Shown here: positions 53,542-62,346 of the stretch, piece after piece | Layout of the letters: each line of letters starts with the position of its first letter | Numbering within the stretch: position 1 is the first letter of the stretch | Notes under the pieces: model-generated | What the model was told of the DNA's origin: nothing | Seen by the model: the letters and a program-made list of their open reading frames with translations, nothing else | Databases searched by the model: none | Position numbers and translations under genes: made by a program | Origin: Kribbella pratensis | GTDB taxonomy: Bacteria; Actinomycetota; Actinomycetes; Propionibacteriales; Kribbellaceae | DNA length: 64,000 nucleotides | Reading direction: 5' to 3' | Assembly (NCBI RefSeq): GCF_004365355.1 | Contig: NZ_SODP01000001.1 | Coordinates: 1,123,473 to 1,187,472 of the forward strand

Positions 53542-54737
53542 TTCTGCTCGGCCGTGTTCCGGGTGCGCTCCAACGCCGCGAGGTAGTTGGAGCGCGCCAG
53601 GTCCGGTCGGCCGGCGAGCTCGTGCAGGTGGGCGAGGACCGACAGGCGGCGATGGTGCTCGCCGAGGTACTTGTCGTCGGCCAGTCCTTCGACGATCGCG
53701 ATGCCGGCCTCCGGGCCCTCGGTCATCGCGATCGCGACGGCCGCGCCGAGCCTCACCATCGGACTCGGGTCGACCTTCTCGAGGAGGCGATAGAGGCCGG
53801 CGATCTGTTCCCAGTCGGTGGTCTCGACCGAGTCGGCCTCGCTGTGCACGGCGGCGATCGCTGCTTCCAGCTGGTACGGGCCGACGGCGCCGGTGCGCAG
53901 CGTCTCCTCGACGATGCGTGTGCCCTGGGCGATCTCGTCGGCGTACCAGCGGGAGCGGTCCTGCCGATCGGCCGGGATCAGGTCGCCGCCGGGCCCGGTC
54001 CGTGCGTCGCGGCGGGCGTGGGTGAGGATCATCAACGCGAGCAGGCCGGCCACCTCTCCGGCTTCGCCGGTGGCCTGACACAGCAAGCGGGTGATCCGGA
54101 GCGCCTCCTCGGCGAGATCCACGCGCTGCAACGAATCGCCGGCGCTCGCGGTGTGGCCTTCGTTGAAGATCAGGTAGAGGACCTGCAGTACGGCGGCCAG
54201 CCGCTCGTCGTACTCCTCGGCCGTCGGGAGCTCGAACCGGGCATCCTTGATCAACCGCTTCGCCCGGCTGATGCGCTGTGCGACCGTGCTCTCGCTGACC
54301 AGCAGAGCGGCGGCCACCTCGGCCGTGGTGAGACCGCCGACCGAGCGCAAGGTCAGCGCGATCTGTGACGCGGGCGTCAGCGCGGGATGACAACACAGGA
54401 CGAGGAGCCGGACCGTATCGTCGGCGTCCTCGTGGTACTCGTCAGGGTCGTACTGGTCGGCCGGCGCCCGCAGGAAGTCGTTCAGCTCGCGCTGCCGCCG
54501 CGCGTTGTCGCGTCGCCAGCCGTCCATCATCCGGCGGGATGCGACGCTGATCAGCCAACCGACCGGGTGCTCCGGTACGCCGTTCGCGCCCCACTGCACG
54601 AACGCGTCGACGAGCGCCTCCTGGACCGCGTCCTCGCACTGGTCGAACGCGTCGTACCGCCGGACGAGAACCGCCAGTGCCCGCGGCGCCGCCGCCCGAA
54701 TCGCCGCTTCGAGCTCAGGCACCGCGGGATCGCTCAC
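53505..54737 (-). CDS. ECF42-type RNA polymerase sigma factor
   Basis: 410 residues. Region 2: ALAVLVRRYDAFDQCEDAVQ, EHPVGWLISVASRRMMDGWR. Region 4: LRSVGGLTTAEVAAALLVSE then STVAQRISRAKRLI. A C-terminal helical extension of about 200 residues (TPR-like) is characteristic of ECF42 (SigJ-like) factors, which act with a DGPF protein rather than an anti-sigma factor. The GTG start overlaps the stop of the upstream DGPF gene as GTGA. Confidence 0.93.
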   Translation of the reverse strand: MSDPAVPELEAAIRAAAPRALAVLVRRYDAFDQCEDAVQEALVDAFVQWGANGVPEHPVGWLISVASRRMMDGWRRDNARRQRELNDFLRAPADQYDPDEYHEDADDTVRLLVLCCHPALTPASQIALTLRSVGGLTTAEVAAALLVSESTVAQRISRAKRLIKDARFELPTAEEYDERLAAVLQVLYLIFNEGHTASAGDSLQRVDLAEEALRITRLLCQATGEAGEVAGLLALMILTHARRDARTGPGGDLIPADRQDRSRWYADEIAQGTRIVEETLRTGAVGPYQLEAAIAAVHSEADSVETTDWEQIAGLYRLLEKVDPSPMVRLGAAVAIAMTEGPEAGIAIVEGLADDKYLGEHHRRLSVLAHLHELAGRPDLARSNYLAALERTRNTAEQNYLRDRIAHLIK

Positions 54738-55147
54738 GATTCGCCGGGCCGTCCAGTCAGGAAACCGTCCAGCTGGGCCAGGAAGTCGTCCTGGTCGAGA
54801 CGGATCTCGCGGAGCTCGACGCGACGGAAGTTCGCCAGCGGGATCCGCGCCGCGATCTCCAGCGCCCGCTCCACCGACTCGCAGTGCAGCACCATCGCGC
54901 CGGCCAGGAACTCCTTCGTCTCCAGCAGCGGACGGTCCGAGATCACCGGCGTGCCGGCGACCAGCTGGATGTCCTTCTCCTCACCGGGGTCCTTGAGTCC
55001 GAGGATCGATACCAGCTCCCCGGTGGCGAACAGCTCGCGCGCGGTCGCGGCGACCTCCTCGCCGCCGCCGGACATCTCGACCAGCTGCTGTTCGGTGAAC
55101 TGCTTGAGCGCTTCGGTGTTGTTGTGGATCAGCAGTAGGAACTTCAC
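54734..55147 (-). CDS. YCII/DGPF-domain protein, partner of the ECF42 sigma factor
   Basis: 137 residues: MKFLLLIHNNTEALKQFTEQ, then ETKEFLAGAMVLHCESVERA and FRRVELREI. This is the YCII-related DGPF family that accompanies ECF42 genes. It is translated just before the sigma factor and overlaps it. The start GTG lies 6 nt after GAGAAT, consistent with a leaderless transcript. Its role is unknown. Confidence 0.9.
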   Translation of the reverse strand: MKFLLLIHNNTEALKQFTEQQLVEMSGGGEEVAATARELFATGELVSILGLKDPGEEKDIQLVAGTPVISDRPLLETKEFLAGAMVLHCESVERALEIAARIPLANFRRVELREIRLDQDDFLAQLDGFLTGRPGES

Positions 55148-55202
55148 GCCGCCATTCTCGCGGATCGGGTGTCATAGCTCTCACCGGGCAGCATAAGGGT
55201 CC

Positions 55203-55231
55203 GTAAGGGTTGAGTCGTACAACGCCCTTAC
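55203..55231. promoter_or_regulatory. Inverted repeat upstream of the TSUP transporter
   Basis: GTAAGGG (55203-55209) and CCCTTAC (55225-55231) flank TTG-AGTCGTA-CAA. A further TAAGGG occurs just upstream at 55194. The element lies between the divergent DGPF and TSUP genes and is a candidate operator or hairpin. Confidence 0.4.
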
Positions 55232-55262
55232 CTGATCATCGGGTCCGTGAGGATCTGCCGCT

Positions 55263-56042
55263 GTGCCTGATATTTCGTTGTGGACGTTGTTGTTCCTGGT
55301 GATCGCCGCCTTTGCGGCGGGCTGGATCGATGCCGTGGTCGGCGGCGGAGGGCTACTGCAATTACCGGCGATGCTGCTCGGTCTGCCGAACGCTTCGCCG
55401 GCGCAGATCCTGTCGACGAACAAGATCTCGTCGCTGTGCGGTACGACGACCAGTGCCGTCACGTTCGGCGTGAAGGTCCGGCCGGACAAGAAGACCGTCC
55501 TGCCGCTCGCGATCCTCGCCGGGCTCGGCGCGGCGACCGGTGCGTTGGTCGCGACGAAGATCCCGATGTCGTGGTTCAAGCCGATCGTGCTGGTGCTGCT
55601 GATCGTGGTCGCGATCTACACCGCGATGAAGCCGTCACTCGGTGCACGGACCGCGCTGCGCTTCGACGGCCGCGACCACTACCTCGCGGCGAGTGGGGTC
55701 GGCGTACTCATCGGCTTCTACGACGGCGCGGTCGGACCGGGGACCGGCTCGTTCCTGATCTTCGCCCTCGTCGGTCTCCTCGGCTACAACTTCCTGCAGG
55801 CCAGCGCCAAGGCGAAGATCGCGAACGTCGCCACCAACCTCGGCGCGATCCTGGTCTTCGCCCTCCACGGCGCACCGCTGTGGGGCCTCGGCCTGATCAT
55901 GGGCGCCGCCAACATGCTCGGCGGCCTCCTCGGCGCCCGGACGGCGGTAGCCCGTGGCAGCCGGTTCGTCCGGGTGATCTTCCTGGTCGTCGTGTCCGCC
56001 CTGATCCTGAGACTCGCGTACGACGTGTTCTTCGCACGGTAG
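55263..56042 (+). CDS. TSUP family (TauE/SafE) transporter
   Basis: 259 residues with about eight membrane helices. AAGWIDAVVGGGGLLQLPAM and GFYDGAVGPGTGSFLIFALV are the two TSUP repeats. Such proteins move sulfite, sulfonates or other small organosulfur anions. GTG start. The methyltransferase gene follows after 9 nt, but no functional link is clear. Confidence 0.92.
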   Translation: MPDISLWTLLFLVIAAFAAGWIDAVVGGGGLLQLPAMLLGLPNASPAQILSTNKISSLCGTTTSAVTFGVKVRPDKKTVLPLAILAGLGAATGALVATKIPMSWFKPIVLVLLIVVAIYTAMKPSLGARTALRFDGRDHYLAASGVGVLIGFYDGAVGPGTGSFLIFALVGLLGYNFLQASAKAKIANVATNLGAILVFALHGAPLWGLGLIMGAANMLGGLLGARTAVARGSRFVRVIFLVVVSALILRLAYDVFFAR

Positions 56043-56051
56043 GGTCTTGAG

Positions 56052-56804
56052 ATGGTCGACTACAACGGTCGGATGGGCAGTGTGTACGTCGCGGGCCGTG
56101 GGATGCAGCCCGCAGAAGTACGCCGCTGGACCTCGGCGTTCGCGACGTATCTGCCGCAGCGGCGGCCGTTGGATGTGCTCGATCTCGGGAGTGGGACCGG
56201 TCGGCTGAGCCCGGGACTCGCCGAGGAGTTCCAGGGCCGGGTGTACGGCGTGGAGCCGTCCGACCGCATGCGTGCCGCGGCCCAGCAGCATCCGGCCGTG
56301 ACCTATCTGAGCGGCAGCGCCGAGCAGATTCCGTTGCCTGAGGCATCGGTTGATGCGGTGCTGATGTTTCTGTCGTTCCATCATTTCCCCGATCAGCTAC
56401 AGGCTCTGCGCGAGGTGCACCGGGTCCTGCGGCCCGGGGGAGTGGCGTTGCTGCGCAGCCAGTTCTCGGACGTGATGCCGGACCTGTTCTGGTACGAGTA
56501 CTTCCCGTCCGCGCGGGCGGTCGACGCGGCGATGTACGTCTCGGTCGGGGAGGCGAAGGCGCTCGCGACCGAGGCAGGGTTGGTTCCGGACGAGGACGTC
56601 GTACGGATCACCGCCGAGGAGCCGCGGACTTTCAGTGAGAGCTACCAGCGGCTCAGTCATCGGGCGTTCTCGACGTTCGAGTACCTGCCGGAGGACGAAG
56701 TCGGGCCGGGGTTCGAGCGGTTCGCTGCGGATGCCGAGCAGGATCCGGACCGTTTGATGCCGGTGTACTCAGCGACAATGCTGGTTCTCAGGCGTCCCAG
56801 CTGA
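56052..56804 (+). CDS. Class I SAM-dependent methyltransferase
   Basis: 250 residues. Motif I is LDVLDLGSGTGRLSPGLAEE, motif II region SVDAVLMFLSFHHFPD, then LREVHRVLRPGGVALLRSQF. Methyltransf_11/UbiE-like type; acceptor unknown. TAGGGT (56040-56045) lies 6 nt before the ATG and may give a separate leaderless transcript. It overlaps the convergent P450 gene by 17 nt. Confidence 0.9.
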   Translation: MVDYNGRMGSVYVAGRGMQPAEVRRWTSAFATYLPQRRPLDVLDLGSGTGRLSPGLAEEFQGRVYGVEPSDRMRAAAQQHPAVTYLSGSAEQIPLPEASVDAVLMFLSFHHFPDQLQALREVHRVLRPGGVALLRSQFSDVMPDLFWYEYFPSARAVDAAMYVSVGEAKALATEAGLVPDEDVVRITAEEPRTFSESYQRLSHRAFSTFEYLPEDEVGPGFERFAADAEQDPDRLMPVYSATMLVLRRPS

Positions 56805-57921
56805 CGCGCAGCGCGGACGGCTTACGGAAGACGAGACCTCTCGGAGCGGGTGAGTCCGCTGCGAGGCGGAGGCCGGGGAGCTGAAGGACGGCTTCCAGCG
56901 CCGTGAGCGTTTCGAGCCGGGTCAGGTGCATGCCGAGGCAGATGTGCGGTCCACTCGCGAAGGCGAGGTGCCGGCGCGCGTTGGATCGGCGTACGTCGAA
57001 CGTATCGGGTGACTCGAACATCTCGGGATCGCGGCCGGCGCCGGCGAGGGAGACGGTCACCATGTCGCCGCGGCGGATCTGCGCGCCGGCGAGCTCGATG
57101 TCACGGGTGGCGTAGCGGTCGACCACCGCGGCGGCCGGCTCGAGGCGGAGTGACTCCTCCATGGCGTTGGGCAGGAGCGTCGGATCGGCGAGGACGAGGT
57201 CGAGCTGGTCGCGGTTGGTCAGGAGGTGCCAGAGGGCGTTGGTGATCATGCCCTCGGTGGTCTCGATACCGCCGAACATCAGTACGGCGGCGTTCGCGAC
57301 GACCTCGTCGACGCCCAGCCCGGCCTGTGCGGCGGCCGCGATCAGCGAGTCCGACGAGTCGATGCCTGCGGCAACATGTTTGTGCAGCTCACCGAACGCG
57401 GCGGCGCCCTCGGCGGTCACCGGGTGGCCGGCGGAGACGCCCGATACGGACGCGGAGATCGCCGTGTACCAGTCGAGCACCGTCGAAGCCGACGCAGGCG
57501 GCAACCCGAGCGACAACGCGACCACCGCGACGGACAACGGCCCTGCAAGCGCGGTGCGGAGGTCCGCGGCCGGGGCGACACCGGCGCGATCGGACTGAAA
57601 TGCGGCCATCAGCTCGTCGACGGTTTGCTGCACCGGGCCGACGAAGCGACGCCGGGTCTCGGCCAGCGTGAACGGGGACTCGAACGGATCCCGATGGGCC
57701 TTATGGCCGGCGCCGTCGAGCGAAAGCATCGACGGACCGACGACTTGTGCCGTCGAGAACCTCGAATCGTCGACCGTGAACGTCTCCGGATCGCGCAGGA
57801 CCTTCAGCACCAGCGCACGGGAGGTGACCATCCAGGTGTTCAGCGCCTCGATCCACCCGATCGGCCGGATGGCGGCAAGCGTCGGATGCGGGTCGGTTTC
57901 GAGTTGCTCGACAGTCACCAC
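56788..57921 (-). CDS. Cytochrome P450
   Basis: 377 residues. The haem ligand is Cys328 in FASGPHICLGMHLTRLE. EESLRLEP is the ExxR motif, and LMFGGIETTEG is the I-helix, with the acid-alcohol pair ET. MLSLDGAGHKAHRDPFESPF is the C-helix with WxxxR replaced by HKAHR. It is somewhat short for a bacterial P450. The GTG at 57921 (VVTVEQLETDPHPTLAAIRP) fits the family start. No ferredoxin or ferredoxin reductase is nearby; the substrate is unknown. Confidence 0.9.
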   Translation of the reverse strand: MVTVEQLETDPHPTLAAIRPIGWIEALNTWMVTSRALVLKVLRDPETFTVDDSRFSTAQVVGPSMLSLDGAGHKAHRDPFESPFTLAETRRRFVGPVQQTVDELMAAFQSDRAGVAPAADLRTALAGPLSVAVVALSLGLPPASASTVLDWYTAISASVSGVSAGHPVTAEGAAAFGELHKHVAAGIDSSDSLIAAAAQAGLGVDEVVANAAVLMFGGIETTEGMITNALWHLLTNRDQLDLVLADPTLLPNAMEESLRLEPAAAVVDRYATRDIELAGAQIRRGDMVTVSLAGAGRDPEMFESPDTFDVRRSNARRHLAFASGPHICLGMHLTRLETLTALEAVLQLPGLRLAADSPAPRGLVFRKPSALRVSWDA

Positions 57922-58029
57922 CCGACCAGCGTAATGATAGGACCACTGACCCTGCTGGTATTGCTGAGACAGATCGGATATGAACGACTCAGCAGGCCTC
58001 CGGGTTACGAATCCTTCAGGAACGCCCTC

Positions 58030-58042
58030 TAGGGTGTGGGCC
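58030..58042 (+). promoter_or_regulatory. -10 element, leaderless promoter of hisA
   Basis: TAGGGT (58030-58035) lies 7 nt before the ATG at 58043. A TTACGA at 58005 with a 19-nt spacer could be the -35. Confidence 0.4.
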
Positions 58043-58816
58043 ATGTCGGTGTCAGATTCATCCCCCACCCCACCGCCCCGGTCAGGCCATTTGGTGCTGC
58101 TGCCTGCCGTCGATGTGGCGGACGGGCAGGCGGTTCGGCTCGTGCAGGGCGAGGCCGGGAGCGAGACGTCGTACGGCGATCCGCTGGCTGCCGCGATGGC
58201 CTGGCAGGAGGCCGGCGCGGAGTGGATCCACCTGGTCGACCTGGACGCGGCGTTCGGCCGCGGCAGCAACCGGGAGCTGCTCGCCGAGGTGACCGGCAAG
58301 CTCGACGTCCAGGTCGAGCTGTCCGGCGGCATCCGCGACGACGACTCCCTGGCAGCCGCCCTCGCGACCGGTGCCCGCCGGGTAAACATCGGCACCGCCG
58401 CGCTCGAGGACCCGGAGTGGTGCGACCGGATCATCCAGCAGTACGGCGACCGGATCGCGATCGGTCTCGACGTCCGCGGCCGGACGCTGGCCGCGCGCGG
58501 CTGGACCAAGGAAGGCGGCGACCTGTACGAGGTGCTCGACCGGCTGGAAGCGGCCGGCTGCGAGCGCTACGTGGTCACCGACGTCACCAAGGACGGCATG
58601 CTCCAGGGCCCGAACCTGGAGCTGTACCGCGACCTGTGTGCGCGCACCGACAAGCCGATCATCGCGTCCGGCGGCGTCTCGAGCCTCGACGATCTCAGGG
58701 CTCTGAGCACGCTGGTGCCGGACGGCGTCGAAGGCGTGATCGTCGGCAAGGCCCTGTACGCCGGCGCGTTCACCCTGACCGAGGCACTCGAGCTCACGCG
58801 TGGAGGCGACAAGTGA
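58043..58816 (+). CDS. hisA: Phosphoribosyl isomerase A (HisA/PriA)
   Basis: 257 residues, a (beta/alpha)8 barrel. [20 protein letters not shown] has the general base Asp, and AVGLDVRG-like [17 protein letters not shown] and VVTDVTKDG hold the second Asp and the phosphate site. In actinobacteria the enzyme usually does both the HisA and TrpF reactions (PriA). No other his gene is in the window. The stop overlaps the next gene as GTGA, so histidine biosynthesis is coupled to a lipid-type reductase, which is unusual. Confidence 0.94.
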   Translation: MSVSDSSPTPPPRSGHLVLLPAVDVADGQAVRLVQGEAGSETSYGDPLAAAMAWQEAGAEWIHLVDLDAAFGRGSNRELLAEVTGKLDVQVELSGGIRDDDSLAAALATGARRVNIGTAALEDPEWCDRIIQQYGDRIAIGLDVRGRTLAARGWTKEGGDLYEVLDRLEAAGCERYVVTDVTKDGMLQGPNLELYRDLCARTDKPIIASGGVSSLDDLRALSTLVPDGVEGVIVGKALYAGAFTLTEALELTRGGDK

Positions 58817-61116
58817 GTCTGGCCGACAAGCTCAAGGACAAGAAGGTCCTTGTCACCGGCGTCACCGGATTCGTCGGTGAGGCGCTGCTGCACCGGATCA
58901 TCGGCGAGCTGCCCGGCACCACCGTGGCCGCGATCATCCGGCCGAAGGGCTCGCTGTCCGGCGCCGACCGGATGGCACAGATGCTCCGCAAGGACATCTT
59001 CAAGCCGTTCTACGGCGAGGGCACGCAGTACGCCGACGCCGAAGCACTGTGCGCGGCCCGGATCCACGTCATCGACGGCGACCTGTCCGACGTACCGGAA
59101 CTGCCGACGGATCTCGACATCGTCGTGCACTGCGCCGGTGACGTCAGCTTCGACCCACCGATCCACGAGGCGTTCACGACGAACGTGCTCGGCACAAAGA
59201 GTCTGCTCGAGCGGATCGACGAGAGCCGGCAGGGGACCGATCGCCGGATCCACTACGTGCACATCTCCACCGCCTACACCGCGGGCCGCCGGCGGGGCGC
59301 GATCCCGGAGGCGCCGGTCGAGCACACCGTCGACTGGCGGACCGAGGCCGAGGCCGGGATGGCGATGAAGGCCCGGATCGAGGAGCAGTCCCGGTCCGCG
59401 CCGATGCTGGCCAGGTTCCGCAAGGAGGCCGAGAAGCTGCACCGCCGGGCCGGCCACCTGACCGCGGCGGCCGACACCGAGCGGCGCCGGACCGAGTGGG
59501 TCGCGAAGAAGCTGGTCGAGACCGGCACCGAGCGCGCCCGCAGCCTCGGCTGGACCGACTGCTACACGTTCACCAAGGCGCTCGGCGAGCGCGTGGTCGA
59601 GGAGTTCGCCGGCAAACTGCCGACGTCGATCGTCCGGCCGGCCATCATCGAGTCCGCGCTGCAGTCGCCGCACCCGGGCTGGATCGAAGGCTTCAAGATG
59701 GCCGAGCCGCTGATCCTGGCCTACGGCCGCGGTGAGCTGCCGGAGTTCCCGGCCAGCCCTGACTCCGTCGTCGAGATCATCCCGGTCGACCACGTGGTCG
59801 GCGCGATCTGCGCGGTGATGGCGACCGAGCCCGAGCTGAGCAAGCCGGAGTACTACCACGTCAGCTCCGGCGCCCGGAACCCGCTGACCTTCGAGCAGTT
59901 GTACGCCGGTGTCCGCGCGTACTTCTCCAAGCACCCGTTCGACCTCGGTGAGCGCGGCGCGGTCCGGCTCCCGGTCTGGAAGTTCCCCGGCGGCGACTCG
60001 GTCGAGAGCATGCTCCGGTACGGCGAGAAGGCCCACAAGATCGCCGACAAGATCATCACCACCGTGCCGCGGAGCGAACGCGTCCGCAAGTACGCGCGCG
60101 AGCTCGACGTGCAGAAGCGCCGGCTCGACTTCCTCCGCCGCTACATGGATCTGTACTCCGAGTACGCGCAGGCCGAACTGCAGTTCATCGACGACAACGT
60201 GCTGGCGCTGCACAACGCGCTCGAGGGTGACGACCGGGAGAAGTTCTGGTGCGACACCTCGATCGTGGACTGGCAGTACTACCTGCAGGAGCTGCACTGC
60301 CCGAGCGTCACGGAGTCCATGCGCCGGCTGGACGTCGTCCGCAAGAAGCGGAACAAGGCGCTCGCCGAGTCCGCCGGCGTACTGAAGAAGGTCGAGCCTT
60401 CCTCGGAGTCCAAGGTGATCGCGGCGTTCGACATGGACGGCACGCTGCTGTCCTCGAACGTGATCGAGACCTACCTGTGGATGCGGCTGCCCGAGCTGGA
60501 CGGCCCGCAGCGGGTCGGCGAGCTCGGCGCGATGCTGCGCAAGCTGCCGAAGCTGATCGCGGCCGAGCGCAAGGACCGCGGCACGTTCCTCCGCACGATC
60601 TACCGCCGGTACGCCGGTGCCGATCTGGAGGAGCTGAACCAGATCGTCGACGAGATCCTCGCCGAGCACGTGCTCGAACGCCTGAGCGGCGCCGCCGTAC
60701 GACGGATCCGTGAGCACCGCGCCGCCGGACACAAGACGATCCTGATCACCGGCGCGGTCCGCCCGCTGACCCGCCCGCTGGAGCCGCTGTTCGACGAGAT
60801 CGTCGCGGCCGAGCTGGCCGTCGACGACCGCGGTCGCTGCACCGGCTTCCTGTCCGGGCCGCCGCTGGTCGGTGAGTCCCGGGCGGCGTGGATCAAGCAC
60901 CACGCCCGGACGACCAACATCGACCTGTCGAAGTCGTACGCCTACGCCGACAGCCACTCGGACCTGCCGATGCTGGAGACCGTCGGCAATCCGGTCGCCG
61001 TCTCGCCTGACGTGTCGTTGTTCCGGGCCGCCCGGGCCGCGCGCTGGCAGATCGTCGACTGGAAGACCCCGTCCACGTCGTCCCGTCTGGAGCTCCCTGG
61101 GGTGAACGTTCGATGA
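58813..61116 (+). CDS. Fatty acyl-CoA reductase fused to HAD-IB phosphatase
   Basis: 767 residues. Residues 1-440: NAD-binding domain of the male-sterility (FAR) type, with [32 protein letters not shown] and YTFTK (YxxxK catalytic pair). Residues 540-750: HAD-IB hydrolase with [11 protein letters not shown] (motif I), [10 protein letters not shown] (motif II) and [11 protein letters not shown] (motif IV). The first part would reduce an acyl thioester, the second would cleave a phosphate ester or phosphoserine-like group. Whether both act in one pathway is unknown. GTG start overlapping hisA; overlaps the alcohol dehydrogenase gene by ATGA. Confidence 0.9.
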   Translation: MSLADKLKDKKVLVTGVTGFVGEALLHRIIGELPGTTVAAIIRPKGSLSGADRMAQMLRKDIFKPFYGEGTQYADAEALCAARIHVIDGDLSDVPELPTDLDIVVHCAGDVSFDPPIHEAFTTNVLGTKSLLERIDESRQGTDRRIHYVHISTAYTAGRRRGAIPEAPVEHTVDWRTEAEAGMAMKARIEEQSRSAPMLARFRKEAEKLHRRAGHLTAAADTERRRTEWVAKKLVETGTERARSLGWTDCYTFTKALGERVVEEFAGKLPTSIVRPAIIESALQSPHPGWIEGFKMAEPLILAYGRGELPEFPASPDSVVEIIPVDHVVGAICAVMATEPELSKPEYYHVSSGARNPLTFEQLYAGVRAYFSKHPFDLGERGAVRLPVWKFPGGDSVESMLRYGEKAHKIADKIITTVPRSERVRKYARELDVQKRRLDFLRRYMDLYSEYAQAELQFIDDNVLALHNALEGDDREKFWCDTSIVDWQYYLQELHCPSVTESMRRLDVVRKKRNKALAESAGVLKKVEPSSESKVIAAFDMDGTLLSSNVIETYLWMRLPELDGPQRVGELGAMLRKLPKLIAAERKDRGTFLRTIYRRYAGADLEELNQIVDEILAEHVLERLSGAAVRRIREHRAAGHKTILITGAVRPLTRPLEPLFDEIVAAELAVDDRGRCTGFLSGPPLVGESRAAWIKHHARTTNIDLSKSYAYADSHSDLPMLETVGNPVAVSPDVSLFRAARAARWQIVDWKTPSTSSRLELPGVNVR

Positions 61117-62312
61117 TGCTCGCTCTCGAGATGTACCGGTCGCCGGCCAAGTTCCTGGCGGCCAAGGCGGTCGGCGGCCGCATCCCCGGCATCCTGACCG
61201 GACCGGCCGCGCCGCTGCGCCTCGTCACGATCAACGAGCCGAAGGCCGAGCGGCCCGGCTGGGCGCGGATCCGGCCGATCCTGTCCGGCATCTGCGGCTC
61301 GGACCTCGGCATGGTGACGGGCTCGACCAAGCTGTACTTCTCCGCTGTGGTGTCGATGCCGTTCGTCCCCGGTCACGAGATCGTCGGCGAGCTGCTCGAC
61401 GACTGCGAGGACCTGCCGAAGGGCACGCGGGTCGTGATGGACTCCGTGCTGACCTGCGAAGCGCGCGGCGTCGAGCTGTGCGAGAACTGCGTGACCGGGA
61501 ACACCAACCGGTGCGACCGGATCACGGTCGGCCATGTCGCGCCGGGTCTGCAGACGGGGTTCTGCCAGGACACCGGCGGCGGCTGGGGCAATATGCTCGT
61601 CGCCCACCGCAGCCAGCTGTACGCCGTACCTGAGGCACTGACCAACGAGCGCGCAGTGCTGGTCGAGCCGCTTGCCGGCGCCGTGCACTCGGCGCTGCGG
61701 GCGAAGGTGCAGCCGGGGCAGTCGGTGTTGGTCAGTGGCGCAGGTGCGGTCGGGCTGTTCGCGACGCTCGCGTTGCGCGAGCTGACGCAGGCCGGGCGGA
61801 TCACCGTGGTCGCCAAGCACCCCAAGCAGCGTGAACTCGCGCGAGCGTTCGGCGCCAGCGATGTGGTCGCGCCCGACGAGGTGTTCCGCGGCGTACGGCG
61901 AGCGACCGGTGCGTTCCGGCTGAAGCCGGACTTCGGCGCGGGCGAGTTCCTGCTCGGCGGTGTGGACGTCGCGGTCGACGCGGTCGGCAGCAAGGACTCG
62001 ATCGACACCGTCCTGCGGGTCACCAAGGCCGGCGGCCGGGTAGTGCTGTCCGGGATGCCGGCCAGCGGCGCCGACCTGTCGCCGGTGTGGTTCCGCGAGC
62101 TGGAGGTCACCGGTACGTACGCGTCCGCGCGGGAGGAGCCGAACGGCCGCCCGGCGTTCGAGACCGCGCTGGAGCTGGCCGGACGAGCCCCGCTGGACGG
62201 GATCGTCGGTGCGCGGTACCCGCTGTACCGCTGGCGTGAGGCGCTCGACCACGCGCACTCCGCCGGCCGGCTGGGAACAGTCAAGGTTGCTTTCGATGTG
62301 AGGGCCTCATGA
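61113..62312 (+). CDS. Zinc-dependent medium-chain alcohol dehydrogenase
   Basis: 399 residues. Catalytic zinc ligands in SGICGSDLG and PFVPGHEIVGE; structural zinc cysteines in CEARGVELCENC and GNTNRC. NAD(P) fold: VLVSGAGAVGLFATLALREL. Oxidises or reduces an alcohol/aldehyde pair. Because it is co-translated with the acyl-CoA reductase, it may act on the aldehyde or alcohol that enzyme makes, but this is inference. Confidence 0.92.
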   Translation: MMLALEMYRSPAKFLAAKAVGGRIPGILTGPAAPLRLVTINEPKAERPGWARIRPILSGICGSDLGMVTGSTKLYFSAVVSMPFVPGHEIVGELLDDCEDLPKGTRVVMDSVLTCEARGVELCENCVTGNTNRCDRITVGHVAPGLQTGFCQDTGGGWGNMLVAHRSQLYAVPEALTNERAVLVEPLAGAVHSALRAKVQPGQSVLVSGAGAVGLFATLALRELTQAGRITVVAKHPKQRELARAFGASDVVAPDEVFRGVRRATGAFRLKPDFGAGEFLLGGVDVAVDAVGSKDSIDTVLRVTKAGGRVVLSGMPASGADLSPVWFRELEVTGTYASAREEPNGRPAFETALELAGRAPLDGIVGARYPLYRWREALDHAHSAGRLGTVKVAFDVRAS

Positions 62313-62346
62313 GGGCGCTGAACGTACGACGAGAGAGGTTCTGAAC

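Noticed and set aside
58043-58044. P450 start at the minus-strand ATG 58044
   Set aside because: It would overlap the hisA start codon and add about 40 residues not found in the family; the GTG at 57921 fits the family N-terminus.
58567-60957. Minus-strand 796-codon open frame
   Set aside because: Antisense shadow of the reductase/HAD gene; no motif, and the sense strand carries complete catalytic motifs.
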